64,000 nt of DNA from JAHDFB01 sp965658745 (GTDB lineage: Bacteria; Bacteroidota; Bacteroidia; Chitinophagales; Saprospiraceae), in the NCBI GenBank assembly GCA_965658745.1, contig CBFHTK010000004.1, forward strand, positions 62,001-126,000, given 5' to 3'. The notes below the pieces were generated by a model that was not told the origin of the DNA, searched no databases, and was given only the letters and a program-made list of their open reading frames with translations. Positions 1-8,828 of this stretch are shown piece by piece (within the stretch, counting starts at the first letter, position 1; every line of letters starts with the position of its first letter). The translations under genes were made by a program, and so were the position numbers.

Positions 1-204
1 TATCTTTTGGACAAGGACGGAATATTGGCTTCAAGGGCAAAGGAATTTCAGATGAGACTTCTTGATGAGCAAGAAGTTACCAATCGAAAAATGTACTGGC
101 AAAGTCTAAACATTGCTTTTCCGATTATTAGTTTAGTCGTATTTGGTTTGATCTTCTATTTTGCAAGAAAATATCGTTTTAGTAAGAAGCGCGTAGCGCA
201 ATAA
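1..204 (+). CDS. gldG: GldG C-terminal end (gliding-motility ABC transporter subunit), 5'-truncated by the window edge
   Basis: The frame is open from base 1, so this is the tail of a longer gene; the TTG at position 7 is not a credible start. The 67 visible residues contain a charged stretch (RAKEFQMRLLD), one hydrophobic segment at about residues 37-55 (IAFPIISLVVFGLIFYFA) and a short basic tail. This matches the usual end of GldG, the membrane-anchored extracytoplasmic component that works with the GldA/GldF ABC transporter. The next gene, 10 bp downstream, encodes a DUF4340 protein, the usual neighbour of gldG in Bacteroidota. The identification combines this tail pattern with the neighbour. 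Most of the protein lies outside the window, so the call is good but not certain. Confidence 0.75.
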   Translation, partial: YLLDKDGILASRAKEFQMRLLDEQEVTNRKMYWQSLNIAFPIISLVVFGLIFYFARKYRFSKKRVAQ

Positions 205-214
205 AATATAAGAA

Positions 215-1225
215 GTGAAAAGGACGCTGATCATGTTGGCTTTATTGGTAATTCTCGCGGGAGGTTACTATTTCTATACAACGCAAGAGGATGAGAAAAT
301 TGAGGCAATCAAAGCAGAAAGAGACTTTGCCGTTGACAAGGACTTGATAAAAAAAGTTGTTTTTACAACAAAAGATGGTAAGACTCAAACTGTCACAGAA
401 AAGGGTGGAATCTGGTACATCGATGGAAAGCGAATGTCAAAGAATCAAAGTTTTCTCTTTGTAGAAGCACTATCGAGTATCCGTATGGAGAGTATCCCTC
501 CAAAAGGAGCTTATAATCAGATCATGAAAACCATTGGTCGCATAGGTATATTGGTTCGCGTTTATGGAGAAAGTGATGAGTTGCTTAAGTCTTACTATGT
601 AGGTGGCGTACCACCAGACGAGAGAGGAACATATTATCTGATGGATGGGGCAAAGCAACCGTATTTACTTAATATTCCTGGTATGGAGGGAAGTACGAGA
701 GGGCGATTTATTAAGAAGCCTGATGATTGGTTGGATCGAGCAATGTTTCGTTATCCAAACAAAGATATTCAGGAAATAACAGTCGAGTACCCGAGATCGA
801 AGAATGACTCTTATAAGCTTCAGAAGAAAGGTAATTCATATGATGTGACTCCATTTTATAAATTTACACCCAAGAAGAAAGCAAGTGTAAATGAACGCCT
901 TGTTGGGGACTATCTCGAAAACTTTCATATAGGATTCTTTACGGAGGCATATGTTAATGATCATCCACTTAGAGATTCAATAGTGACACATATGGAGCCA
1001 TTTAGTAAAATTAGGATCACCAACGAAACCGGAGATGTCAAAAGTCTGGATTTATACCCACTTAATGAGGTCTTTAATATGCAAGGTCAAGCTATAGGGC
1101 CCAACGTAGACAAGTATATTGAGCGCTACTATGTTAATGTTGACGGTGGAGAACGATTTATGCTTACTCAACATATCCTTGCCAAGAAGTTTTTATGGGG
1201 ATATGATTTCTTTTTCAGGTCTTAA
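215..1225 (+). CDS. DUF4340 domain-containing protein (gldG neighbour)
   Basis: The 336-residue protein starts at a GTG 10 bp after gldG. It has a basic start (MKRT) and one N-terminal hydrophobic segment at about residues 4-22, which is a membrane anchor or uncleaved signal; the remainder is extracytoplasmic. The body shows the DUF4340 pattern: an early strand-turn region with VVFTTKDGKTQTV and GIWYIDGKRM, then a hinge followed by FRYPNKDIQEITVEYP. DUF4340 proteins commonly follow gldG and probably share a role with the GldAFG transporter, but no biochemical function is established. The short spacing suggests a shared transcript with gldG. Family confidence is high and the role is inferred from context. 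Confidence 0.8.
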   Translation: MKRTLIMLALLVILAGGYYFYTTQEDEKIEAIKAERDFAVDKDLIKKVVFTTKDGKTQTVTEKGGIWYIDGKRMSKNQSFLFVEALSSIRMESIPPKGAYNQIMKTIGRIGILVRVYGESDELLKSYYVGGVPPDERGTYYLMDGAKQPYLLNIPGMEGSTRGRFIKKPDDWLDRAMFRYPNKDIQEITVEYPRSKNDSYKLQKKGNSYDVTPFYKFTPKKKASVNERLVGDYLENFHIGFFTEAYVNDHPLRDSIVTHMEPFSKIRITNETGDVKSLDLYPLNEVFNMQGQAIGPNVDKYIERYYVNVDGGERFMLTQHILAKKFLWGYDFFFRS

Positions 1226-1259
1226 AAGGAAGACTAAAGATTAATCTTATCTTTAGATT

Positions 1260-2408
1260 ATGAGAATAAAGGGAGTATTGCTGTATATACTATTGGCGTC
1301 TATTGCCTTGTTATCAATGAAACCGGTCTGGGGTTTTTTTGGGCATCGACTAATTAATGAGTATGCTTGCTATACCTTACCTCAAGAATTATTTTCATTC
1401 TATAAACCTCATATAGAATATGTCCGCGAACACGCTGTAGATCCCGATAAACGCAGGTATGCTTCCAAAAAGGAAGCTGGCAGACACTATATCGATATTG
1501 ACTATTGGGGAGTTGCACCGTTCGATATATTACCTCGTGATTGGGATGAGGCTTTTTCTAAAATGCTGGACATGAAGTATGTCAATGAGGGTCTTGATAC
1601 CATTGCCTTGAAAGCCACGCGAGAAATAGCTCCTGCTTCTTTGGATAGTTTATTCAATAGCCGGTTAAAACGCGACTATTTTTCAGATGAATGGGAAATT
1701 ACATGTGACGATGTGAGAATTATGTTTCCTGAGGTAACAGACTGTGTTTCTGTGATTGTAGTCGATTCGTTAACTGAGTATGGAATTTTACCGTACAGTC
1801 TCGTTTACACTTATGATCAACTTGTCCGAGCTTTTGACTCTAAAAATATCAATAGAATTCTTAGGCATACAGCTGATCTAGGACACTATGTGGGAGATGC
1901 TCATGTGCCATTGCATACAACTATCAATTACAACGGTCAACTGACAAACCAGGATGGAATTCACGCATTTTGGGAGAGTAGATTACCAGAGCTATTTGCA
2001 TTGGATAACTATGATTTTTTGGTCGGTCAAGCAGAGTACATTCCCGATATGAAAGGATATTTTTGGGAGATTGTACTTGAAACGCACACTTATTTGGATA
2101 AGGTTCTCGATCTAGAGAAATCACTAAGAGAGACTTTCCCAAAAGATCAGCAGAATTGTTTTGAGCAGAGATTAGAACGTACTGTCCGGATAGAATGTGA
2201 AGCTTTTGCTGAGGCGTATCATGATGCTCTTGACGGAATGGTGGAAGACCAAATGGTGAAATCAATATCGGCTTTGGGGAATATTTGGTACTCTGCATGG
2301 GTTGATGCTGGGCAACCTATTTTATCAAATATCAATTTTGGAAGTATCGAAGTCATGGTTGATAGTATAGAATACCAATTCAACGGTCTTGAAACACATC
2401 ATGAGTAG
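1260..2408 (+). CDS. Secreted P1-nuclease / zinc-dependent phospholipase C-like enzyme
   Basis: The 382-residue exported protein has a signal peptide of about 23 residues. Cleavage would expose Trp24, and His29 follows as in P1 nuclease, whose N-terminal Trp and nearby His bind zinc. Further zinc-site motifs are visible: RHYIDID at about residues 75-81, LGHYVGDAHVPLH in the middle (H-x3-D and PLH) and IHAFWES (H-x3-E, where classical P1 has H-x3-D). The family folds as a helical tri-zinc enzyme that cleaves phosphodiester bonds in single-stranded nucleic acid or phospholipids, and the substrate cannot be told from sequence. It follows the DUF4340 gene by 34 bp and may be cotranscribed. The final Asp-to-Glu ligand change is the main oddity. 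Confidence 0.78.
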   Translation: MRIKGVLLYILLASIALLSMKPVWGFFGHRLINEYACYTLPQELFSFYKPHIEYVREHAVDPDKRRYASKKEAGRHYIDIDYWGVAPFDILPRDWDEAFSKMLDMKYVNEGLDTIALKATREIAPASLDSLFNSRLKRDYFSDEWEITCDDVRIMFPEVTDCVSVIVVDSLTEYGILPYSLVYTYDQLVRAFDSKNINRILRHTADLGHYVGDAHVPLHTTINYNGQLTNQDGIHAFWESRLPELFALDNYDFLVGQAEYIPDMKGYFWEIVLETHTYLDKVLDLEKSLRETFPKDQQNCFEQRLERTVRIECEAFAEAYHDALDGMVEDQMVKSISALGNIWYSAWVDAGQPILSNINFGSIEVMVDSIEYQFNGLETHHE

Positions 2409-2484
2409 TTGAGATTCAAGTAATTCAGATACAATACTTATAATCAGGCTCAATACATATCTCAATAATGTGTAATTTCGCGCC

Positions 2485-3468
2485 ATGAACGAAAAATCAT
2501 CTTTTTCTATTGGCCTTTTATTAAAAGGTGCTGCTATGGGCATAGCAGAAGTCATTCCAGGTGTTTCAGGAGGAACAATTGCATTCATCACAGGTATTTA
2601 TGAGAGGTTAATTAACTGTATCAAGTCTTTTGATGCGAAAGCTGTGAAGCTATTGTTGTCATTTAAGCTAAGAGAGTTGTTTCTTCATGTAGATGGTATG
2701 TTTCTTCTTATTTTATTCGCAGGAATGGTATGTGGCATTGGAGTCGGAGTTTTTGGAGTAGGTTATCTTCTTGAGTTTTTTCCTGCTCCTCTTTGGGCAT
2801 TCTTTTTTGGATTGATCGTAGCATCGGCAATTTATATAGGTCGACAGATTACGAAATGGACTGCGGTCCAAATGGTCTCGATGTTGATAGGTTTTGCAAT
2901 TGCCTTGGGTGTAACATATTTTTCACCTGCAGAAGGAAGTGAGAGTTTACTATGGGTTTTTACCTGTGGAGTAATCGCAATCTCTGCATTGATTCTACCT
3001 GGAGTCAGTGGCAGTTTTATTCTTTTGATGCTTGGTATGTATACTGTTGTAAGGGGAGCAGCAGAAGATGCTATGCGAAATCAAGAGCTTTCAAGCTTGT
3101 TGATTCTTGTTGCCTTTGTGCTTGGTTGTGGTGTAGGTTTGTTGAGCTTTGCTCGGGTTATGTCATATGCATTTAAACACTATAAAAATGCTACTCTAGC
3201 GCTTCTTACTGGTTTTATGATAGGATCTTTAAGGAAGATTTGGCCTTGGAGGAATATTGATACTGTTTTGGATAAAGAAACAGGCGAGGTGACGCGCTAT
3301 CAAGAGATGATGTACGAATCCATGGATAATCTGCAGGTTCTGCGAGAATTAAATGTACTTCCGCAAGATTATCAAGGAAATGCGCAATCTGTACTAGTAG
3401 TAATTGCTGCGGTAGTCGGCTTTGGCGTTATCTTTCTTTTTCAATATATAGCAAAAGAATCGAAATAG
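2485..3468 (+). CDS. DUF368 polyprenyl-phosphate transporter (PopT-type)
   Basis: The 327-residue integral membrane protein shows about eight hydrophobic segments. The family hallmark appears near the N-terminus (MGIAEVIPGVSGGT, about residues 18-31) and again in the middle (LPGVSGSF, about residues 171-178). The repeated PGVSG motif indicates the inverted internal duplication typical of DUF368. Members of this family have been identified as undecaprenyl-phosphate translocases that return the lipid carrier for cell-wall and glycan synthesis to the inner leaflet. That role is taken from the family and not shown here. A near-match to the -7 promoter box (TAATTTCG) lies just before the ATG, implying a very short leader. 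Confidence 0.88.
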   Translation: MNEKSSFSIGLLLKGAAMGIAEVIPGVSGGTIAFITGIYERLINCIKSFDAKAVKLLLSFKLRELFLHVDGMFLLILFAGMVCGIGVGVFGVGYLLEFFPAPLWAFFFGLIVASAIYIGRQITKWTAVQMVSMLIGFAIALGVTYFSPAEGSESLLWVFTCGVIAISALILPGVSGSFILLMLGMYTVVRGAAEDAMRNQELSSLLILVAFVLGCGVGLLSFARVMSYAFKHYKNATLALLTGFMIGSLRKIWPWRNIDTVLDKETGEVTRYQEMMYESMDNLQVLRELNVLPQDYQGNAQSVLVVIAAVVGFGVIFLFQYIAKESK

Positions 3469-3887
3469 CTGTCATTCTCAAGAGAGATGAGATTTCTGAT
3501 ATAGGGAGAGTCTCTGTTGCACTGAATTATCTAGATACAGCCTATTTCTTCAAATTAAATCTAAGGTTACAAGTTTAAGAAAAGTGCTTGATCTCTATCG
3601 AGATGTCATGCTACGCATAGTATAAAGCTCTGATTTAGATTGTTTTATAATGATATATTATGTGATTTTACTTAGGCTTGGTCCGTTTCAGATCAGTTTG
3701 TATGAACTCGAAAAAAGCTAGTCTGTATAGCCATTGGATTTCTATAAATGCTTATGCTTCGCTTACTATATATTGCTGATAATCAGATGAATGTGATTAA
3801 ATTTTAAGTTCTCAATACCATTGATTTGCACACTTATCTGCCTTACTTTTTGGGGCCCGCAGTCCCATTATTACTAAGTTGTTCCGC
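3469..3887. other. Intergenic region without a recognisable gene
   Basis: About 420 bp lie between two convergent genes. I see no credible ORF, no tRNA-like cloverleaf and no repeat. Stops are frequent in all frames and composition is AT-rich like other spacers here. The only structured element is the terminator at its right edge. Confidence 0.6.
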
Positions 3888-3922
3888 AAAAAAAAAGCCA
3901 TCTGAATTCAATCAGATGGCTT
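3888..3922 (-). terminator. Rho-independent terminator of the GEVED/FN3 gene
   Basis: There is an 11-bp perfect stem, AAGCCATCTGA pairing with TCAGATGGCTT, around a 6-nt loop. On the minus strand it is followed by a run of nine T (plus strand 3888-3896). It lies 22 bp past the stop of the minus-strand gene ending at 3945. Confidence 0.88.
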
Positions 3923-3944
3923 CATATATATTTTTTATAGTGTA

Positions 3945-5297
3945 TTACTGAATTTTTATCGTCTTATGATACCAGATGCCGCCTTGGCTGTCTGAAAGTT
4001 CTAGCATATATACGCCTGGATTTAGATCCGTAAATTCATTGATTTCTATTTGATTTGCTCCCGAGTTTAATCTAAACGTACTAGTTGCTGTAAACCTCTG
4101 ACCATTAAGTCCCACAGCACTAATTCTGATGTCCTTAGCTTCTTTTGCTTCCATATTTAATGTAACAATGCTAGACCACGGGTTGGGATATGCAGTGATT
4201 TCAGTAATATTCAATTCTTCTGTTGCTGTGGCACAGAATGATTCAAATACAATTCGGTTTTTATACGCACTAGTATCAAAAGGACAAACGCCTCTTAGCT
4301 CAAATTCATATTCTGAACAGTCCTCAATATCAACTATAGTGGTGAAATTTTCAAAAGTAGAAAGTGTAGTCCAATCTTCTTCTGACTCACTTGTTTTCTT
4401 GTACCTGAAGTTGTATCCTGCAGCGGCATCAAGTTCTTCCCATTCAAATGTTGCAGTACCTTCCTGGACTTCTAGTAGGGTAGTTTCAAATTCCACATCG
4501 CAAAGGGAAGGTTCTTCACCTAAACGTGCGCAGTACTCTTCTACTTCGCCCCAAAATCCATCGTTAATGCTTTGACAGATTTCTTGATTATATGAAAAGG
4601 TGCTTAGTACAAATCTAATTCTTGTAATACCAAAGTCAATATCAGTTGGCACTGTAAATTCCATTTCAACAGGCATGTCAAGGCCTATAAATTCATTTGC
4701 CACAAGTTCATCTTCTTCAAACACTTTATTTCGATTATAGTCGATGTACATCAATATGTCATTCTCTGCGAATGAATTCTCACTGAGTGCAATTTCTAAT
4801 TCAACTATCTCTCCAGGACTTAATTGAAGATCATTACTTCCACGAAAGTCTTCGTAACCGAATCCACTCTGAGCGCTGAAATTTTCATAGTCCTTAATGC
4901 GAACATAATTAATGGCGGATATACCATCATTCAGGACTGGTATTGCGCAATATTCAGCAAAGCATGTACCGCAATTTACCGCTGCAGTGTATAATGGCGT
5001 GTTAGACGATTGTTCACTGCCACAAATAGACCTTACTCTGAATTCATACGTCTCACATGTCTCAAGAAAGCTGATGTCAAAAAATGTTTCCTTATCGACT
5101 TCAACATCTGTCCACATGAAAGTACCAGCTAGTCTATAACGAACTATATGACCTGTCGCGTTATCTTTCGCAATCCAATTCAAAAGCTCACCATCCTCAT
5201 CCCAAATAATCGAAGGGGGATCACACTGTGCTTGAAGCGACTGGCTAGAAACCATCGCTAGAAAACCAACACAAAGAATAAGTACAATTCTTTTCAT
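3945..5297 (-). CDS. Secreted fibronectin type III / GEVED-domain protein with T9SS sorting domain
   Basis: The 450-residue protein begins with a clear signal peptide (about residues 1-23, ending SLQAQ). It contains an FN3-like module at about residues 25-108, a GEVED domain whose diagnostic motif reads WGEVEEYC, and a second FN3-like module (EVQEGTATFEWEELDAA onward). It ends in a T9SS type A C-terminal domain of about 85 residues starting near ITAYPNPWSS and closing GVYMLELSD..KTIKIQ. The protein should cross the outer membrane through the T9SS and become cell-surface bound or released. The domains suggest adhesion or ligand binding and no catalytic motif is visible. It is transcribed divergently from the TPR-PD40-SPOR gene across a 500-bp regulatory gap. 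Confidence 0.88.
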   Translation of the reverse strand: MKRIVLILCVGFLAMVSSQSLQAQCDPPSIIWDEDGELLNWIAKDNATGHIVRYRLAGTFMWTDVEVDKETFFDISFLETCETYEFRVRSICGSEQSSNTPLYTAAVNCGTCFAEYCAIPVLNDGISAINYVRIKDYENFSAQSGFGYEDFRGSNDLQLSPGEIVELEIALSENSFAENDILMYIDYNRNKVFEEDELVANEFIGLDMPVEMEFTVPTDIDFGITRIRFVLSTFSYNQEICQSINDGFWGEVEEYCARLGEEPSLCDVEFETTLLEVQEGTATFEWEELDAAAGYNFRYKKTSESEEDWTTLSTFENFTTIVDIEDCSEYEFELRGVCPFDTSAYKNRIVFESFCATATEELNITEITAYPNPWSSIVTLNMEAKEAKDIRISAVGLNGQRFTATSTFRLNSGANQIEINEFTDLNPGVYMLELSDSQGGIWYHKTIKIQ

Positions 5298-5652
5298 AAA
5301 GGTAATTTAATCTAGTATTTGTATGAATCCATATAGGTTAACTACTGGTGGATTCAATTTCGGACACAATATAAAACTTTTATGTTGGTTGCTGAAATGT
5401 TATGGATTCTTAGCACGACTTTTTCTTGACATTAGCAGTTAATCGATTCCATTACATTTTCGAAATCTCTCGATGGTTGAAACCTATTGTAGTTATGAAC
5501 TTGAAATTCAACCGAAGTTATTGAAAGCGTTAGTTCAGAAATCTTCTTTGTTGTATTGTGAATACAAGTCTGTTTTGAAAGACCAAAGAAATACACTTCT
5601 TAGAAACTCTGGCTTTATCAGATAATCACTCTGAAAAAATAGTAGTAGATCA

Positions 5653-5678
5653 ACATATGTAAAAAAAATAACATATGT
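5653..5678. promoter_or_regulatory. Paired ACATATGT palindromes, possible operator
   Basis: Two identical 8-bp palindromes (5653-5660 and 5671-5678) are separated by ten bases, nearly all A. Their centres are 18 bp apart. They lie 27 bp upstream of a perfect -7 box in the divergent gap 5298-5797, where an activator or repressor could bind. The other part of the gap (5298-5650) holds no gene I can see. The palindromes are visible in the sequence; the operator role is inference. Confidence 0.35.
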
Positions 5679-5704
5679 ATATAGCTTTTTATCAGCTTTG
5701 TTTA

Positions 5705-5734
5705 TATATTTGTTAATCCTAATGTCTAGGATTA
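5705..5734 (+). promoter_or_regulatory. -7 promoter box with an overlapping inverted repeat
   Basis: TATATTTG at 5705-5712 matches the Bacteroidota -7 consensus TAnnTTTG in full. Two bases after the box begins a perfect inverted repeat, TAATCCTA-ATGTC-TAGGATTA (5714-5734), which would cover the expected transcription start. It could be a repressor operator or a 5' mRNA hairpin. The downstream gene starts at 5798, giving a leader of roughly 80 nt. Confidence 0.5.
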
Positions 5735-5797
5735 TGGCTTATTACTACTTGACAACTATGTATAAGCTGATTAAATGACTAAGTTAATCTATTTGTC

Positions 5798-8044
5798 ATG
5801 AGCAAGAAACTACATACTCTAGTAACCATTTTTATCTGTTTGATCGGGTTTTCGTCCATTCAAGCTCAAGATTTGTTTGCAAAAGCAAATAAGCAATTTG
5901 AACTTGGAGCATATGATCTAGCAATCAATAATTATCAGCAGTTACTAAAAGAAGATCCGGCTAACGTATCAGCTATCGGCAGTCTTGCAGAAGCATATTT
6001 TCGAACTCAAAATTATATGGAAGCTATTAGCTTATATGAGGAGTTGGCAGGTTATGAAGCGATGGAGCCAAGACATATCTTAAACTATGCACATGTTATG
6101 AAATCATTGGGCTTGTATGACAAAGCTAAGATTTGGTATTTGAAGTACGGCGATTTCAATGCGTCAGTAGCAGAACACTACGCAATGTCTTGTGATCAAG
6201 CAACAACATACTTACAGCAGCCCGATAAATACGATGTTACACTTTTTGATGGTAATACTAGCACATCAGATTTTGGAGTTAGTTTTTACGGAGATAAACT
6301 TATATTCTGCTCATTTCGAAGCGACATGAAACGCGAGACGCGTGGAACGACATTTACTCAAACTCCAAATAAGGGCAATCGACTATTCACTTGCCCTAGC
6401 AAAATAAACGGAAGTTTCATGAATATGGACTTTTTGAGATCTGAACTGAAGGATAGCTATAATATTGGACCTTTAAGTTACGATGGTGGGAAAGTAGTTT
6501 ATACAAGAAATAATTTTGCAGATGGATTTAAGCAAGTTAGCGGTAATGAGAAAGACCTCAATATTTTTCTTGGAGAAGTAACAGATACAAACGGAGACTT
6601 TAAGGAGGAAACTGCATTTATACACAATGAAAGCGGTAGCTCGGCAGCCTTTGCTACTTTTCTTAACGAAGGGAGTTCAATAATATTTGCAAGTAATAGA
6701 ATTGGTGGAAACGGAAAATTCGACCTATATATTTCCCACAAAGAGCGGGGTACATGGAGTTACCCTGAAAATTTAGGCGATATAATTAATTCCCCAGGAA
6801 ATGAAATAACGCCTTTTGTACAGGGAAATAAATTATACTTTTCGTCTGATTATCATATGGGAATAGGTGGATACGATGTTTTTGAGGTATCTATCTATGA
6901 AGATGGTACATTTGGATCTGTTACAAACTTAGGTAAGGGAGTGAATTCGCCAATGGATGATTATTACTATGTTGTTGATGCATTGAGTGATCTCGCTTAT
7001 TTTTCATCCAATAGATTAGGTGGAAAAGGAAGTGAAGATATCTACATCGCAAGCAACTTAGAGCCCGCAAGCCTTGCTATTGAAAAACTTGTTCCATTGT
7101 CAGTTGATCTAGACAATTTAGTAGCAAAAAATAGTAGTTTGGAAGGAAAAGGTATGTCATCAACTGTATCATTTGTAGATAGAGCCGTAAAGGTATCTGA
7201 TAAAAATACGGCACAGACAAAAGTAGATGCGACTGCTGTTATCACAGAATACGTAGTATTTGAGGAATCAACTCAAATTGAAAGTTTAGCTTCAGATGAA
7301 CACAAGAAAGATCAGACCTTGAAGAGTCCAGCGGACATCTCCACAACTTTAGCGGGTAGCAATGATATTGCTGAGAAAACTGCTAAGGAAGTAGAGACTC
7401 CATCTCATACTGCCTCCGTCATTGTTTTTGGGACAGATAACATGTTTGATCTAAAGGGAGCGACTAAGATTGCTCATAATGATATTATTACAACGGCAAG
7501 TCATGTCTACTTTATACAATTGGCTTCTCTGTCAAATTCAAGAGGGGACATTAGACCATTTTTGAAATTAAGTGAATTAGGTAATCTCTATAAGGTACGT
7601 AAAGGAGGTACAATTAAGATTAGAATGGGTTACTACTTTGATGAGGCCGAAGCAATGCAAAAACTGGCAGAAGTTAAGAATAGAGGTTTTAGAGACGCAT
7701 TTGTTGTTTATGAACCACTAATTACCTCGCAATTGGAGTTGGTAAATGTTGCAAGTACTCAAATGTATTATGAAGGTGATTATATCCCTAAAGGCACTGT
7801 TTCAAATTATAAAATTAGACTTGCGTCATATACTGATCCACTCTGGTTTGACACAGGCAGTGTAAAGGATATTGGAGAAATTGAACAGTGGACCAAAGGA
7901 GATTTTACCATCTTTGTTTTGAGTGGGTATACCTCAATTCAAGAAGCGGAAAAAGCATTGATAAAGGCTCTAAATAGAGGTTATTCTGAGGCTCATATTG
8001 TCGAAGATATCAATGGGTATTTGAAGCGCGTGCAGCGAAACTAG
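5798..8044 (+). CDS. PorE-like TPR / WD40-like PD40 protein with two C-terminal SPOR-like domains
   Basis: The 748-residue exported protein has a signal peptide ending near residue 23 (SSIQAQ). TPR helices follow at about residues 25-130. A WD40-like PD40 beta-propeller spans about 145-425, with repeated IIFASNRIGG, LYFSSDYHMGIGGYD and AYFSSNRLGGKGSEDIY motifs. A low-complexity linker leads to two SPOR-like modules, at about 569-640 (YFIQLASLSN...GYYFDEAEA) and 670-745 (YKIRLASYTD...GYTSIQEAEKAL). PorE of the T9SS shares the TPR-PD40 front but ends in an OmpA-type peptidoglycan-binding domain. Here SPOR modules, which bind denuded peptidoglycan in other proteins, occupy that place. An envelope-anchoring role, perhaps linked to T9SS, is inferred. 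The gene is monocistronic, with its own promoter and terminator. Confidence 0.8.
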   Translation: MSKKLHTLVTIFICLIGFSSIQAQDLFAKANKQFELGAYDLAINNYQQLLKEDPANVSAIGSLAEAYFRTQNYMEAISLYEELAGYEAMEPRHILNYAHVMKSLGLYDKAKIWYLKYGDFNASVAEHYAMSCDQATTYLQQPDKYDVTLFDGNTSTSDFGVSFYGDKLIFCSFRSDMKRETRGTTFTQTPNKGNRLFTCPSKINGSFMNMDFLRSELKDSYNIGPLSYDGGKVVYTRNNFADGFKQVSGNEKDLNIFLGEVTDTNGDFKEETAFIHNESGSSAAFATFLNEGSSIIFASNRIGGNGKFDLYISHKERGTWSYPENLGDIINSPGNEITPFVQGNKLYFSSDYHMGIGGYDVFEVSIYEDGTFGSVTNLGKGVNSPMDDYYYVVDALSDLAYFSSNRLGGKGSEDIYIASNLEPASLAIEKLVPLSVDLDNLVAKNSSLEGKGMSSTVSFVDRAVKVSDKNTAQTKVDATAVITEYVVFEESTQIESLASDEHKKDQTLKSPADISTTLAGSNDIAEKTAKEVETPSHTASVIVFGTDNMFDLKGATKIAHNDIITTASHVYFIQLASLSNSRGDIRPFLKLSELGNLYKVRKGGTIKIRMGYYFDEAEAMQKLAEVKNRGFRDAFVVYEPLITSQLELVNVASTQMYYEGDYIPKGTVSNYKIRLASYTDPLWFDTGSVKDIGEIEQWTKGDFTIFVLSGYTSIQEAEKALIKALNRGYSEAHIVEDINGYLKRVQRN

Positions 8045-8067
8045 AAATAAAGAGATTTATATTTATC

Positions 8068-8099
8068 AAAAGGCTATTCATAAAGAGTAGCCTTTTTTT
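8068..8099 (+). terminator. Rho-independent terminator after the TPR-PD40-SPOR gene
   Basis: The stem AAAAGGCTATTC / GAGTAGCCTTTT (one G-T wobble) closes a 5-nt loop and runs into a T tract. It starts 24 bp after the stop codon at 8044. Confidence 0.88.
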
Positions 8100-8211
8100 A
8101 TTGCTAGTTGTTGATTTGTATTAGCAGGAAATCTTAAGTTAGAACTTATCATGCCCTATACTCATTTAGTAGCTAAGTTTATTTGTTACACAGATGTTTC
8201 TAATGATTACA

Positions 8212-8249
8212 TATATTCGCGCGTCTTTACATAAACTCTATGTAAAGAC
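8212..8249 (+). promoter_or_regulatory. Near-consensus -7 box followed by a perfect 11-bp inverted repeat
   Basis: TATATTCG (8212-8219) matches TAnnTTTG at seven of eight positions. Three bases later lies GTCTTTACATA-AACTC-TATGTAAAGAC (8223-8249), a perfect 11-bp inverted repeat with a 5-nt spacer. It ends at the base before the TTG start of the GtrA gene. The design matches 5705-5734 although the repeat sequence differs. It could be an operator over the transcription start or a hairpin at the start codon. Confidence 0.5.
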
Positions 8250-8663
8250 TTGCGTTACAGAAGAAATAAAATTAGAGTGTTTAAGTACTTTCGAGAAAAC
8301 TATAGAAAAATGATTCCCTTCGCACTGGTTGGAGGTATATTCAATCTGATTGAACTTGGTGGAACATGGTTTTTTGTGAAGTATTATGAATTTCCTGTGC
8401 AGTTAACATATACTACCTGCTTCATCATTGCTACCCTAGTAGCTTATACACTTAACACTTTCATTACTTTTCGCAGCAGATTCAATTTTCTCAATTTCTT
8501 AATGTACTTTTCTATTTATATGGGTGCACTGTTGATAGGGAAAATCGTAATTGCCGTACTAGAAAACAATACTGGCATTGGGCACGAACTACTGCCATTC
8601 ATAGCCGCTCCATTCGTGTACATTTGGAATTTTTTCTTGACCAACAAGTATCTACAGCGTTAG
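8250..8663 (+). CDS. GtrA-family membrane protein
   Basis: The 137-residue protein has four predicted transmembrane segments and the GtrA layout: a basic N-terminus, then FALVGGIFNLIELGG, the loop LNTFITFRS between helices 2 and 3, and a last helix ending WNFFLTNKYL, the typical GtrA terminus. GtrA proteins are thought to move undecaprenyl-linked sugars across the inner membrane for surface-glycan modification. No glycosyltransferase partner is adjacent here. The TTG start at 8250 directly abuts a perfect inverted repeat. An alternative ATG at 8310 (Met21) would still keep all four helices and leave the repeat in the leader. Family assignment is firm; substrate is unknown. Confidence 0.85.
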   Translation: MRYRRNKIRVFKYFRENYRKMIPFALVGGIFNLIELGGTWFFVKYYEFPVQLTYTTCFIIATLVAYTLNTFITFRSRFNFLNFLMYFSIYMGALLIGKIVIAVLENNTGIGHELLPFIAAPFVYIWNFFLTNKYLQR

Positions 8664-8828
8664 TCAACTAGCTAGTTTTAAGTTTTAAAATGGTTTAATT
8701 GGCTGATAGAATATCATTCTGACGATTCAAACTTTACCTTCTAAATATTTCTTGTCAAAAAAAGCCTAGTAGGCTAGAATTCTTAGATTCTAATAATCAG
8801 TTGCCTACACATTATCAATTTGTCTTAT

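Noticed and set aside
4129..4575. 148-residue plus-strand ORF antisense to the GEVED/FN3 gene
   Set aside because: It is Ser/Val-rich without motif and lies opposite a convincing T9SS protein.
8762..8777. AGCC-TAGTA-GGCT hairpin with A tract after the GtrA gene
   Set aside because: The stem is only four to five pairs and the T tract would lie on the minus strand, where no gene needs it.
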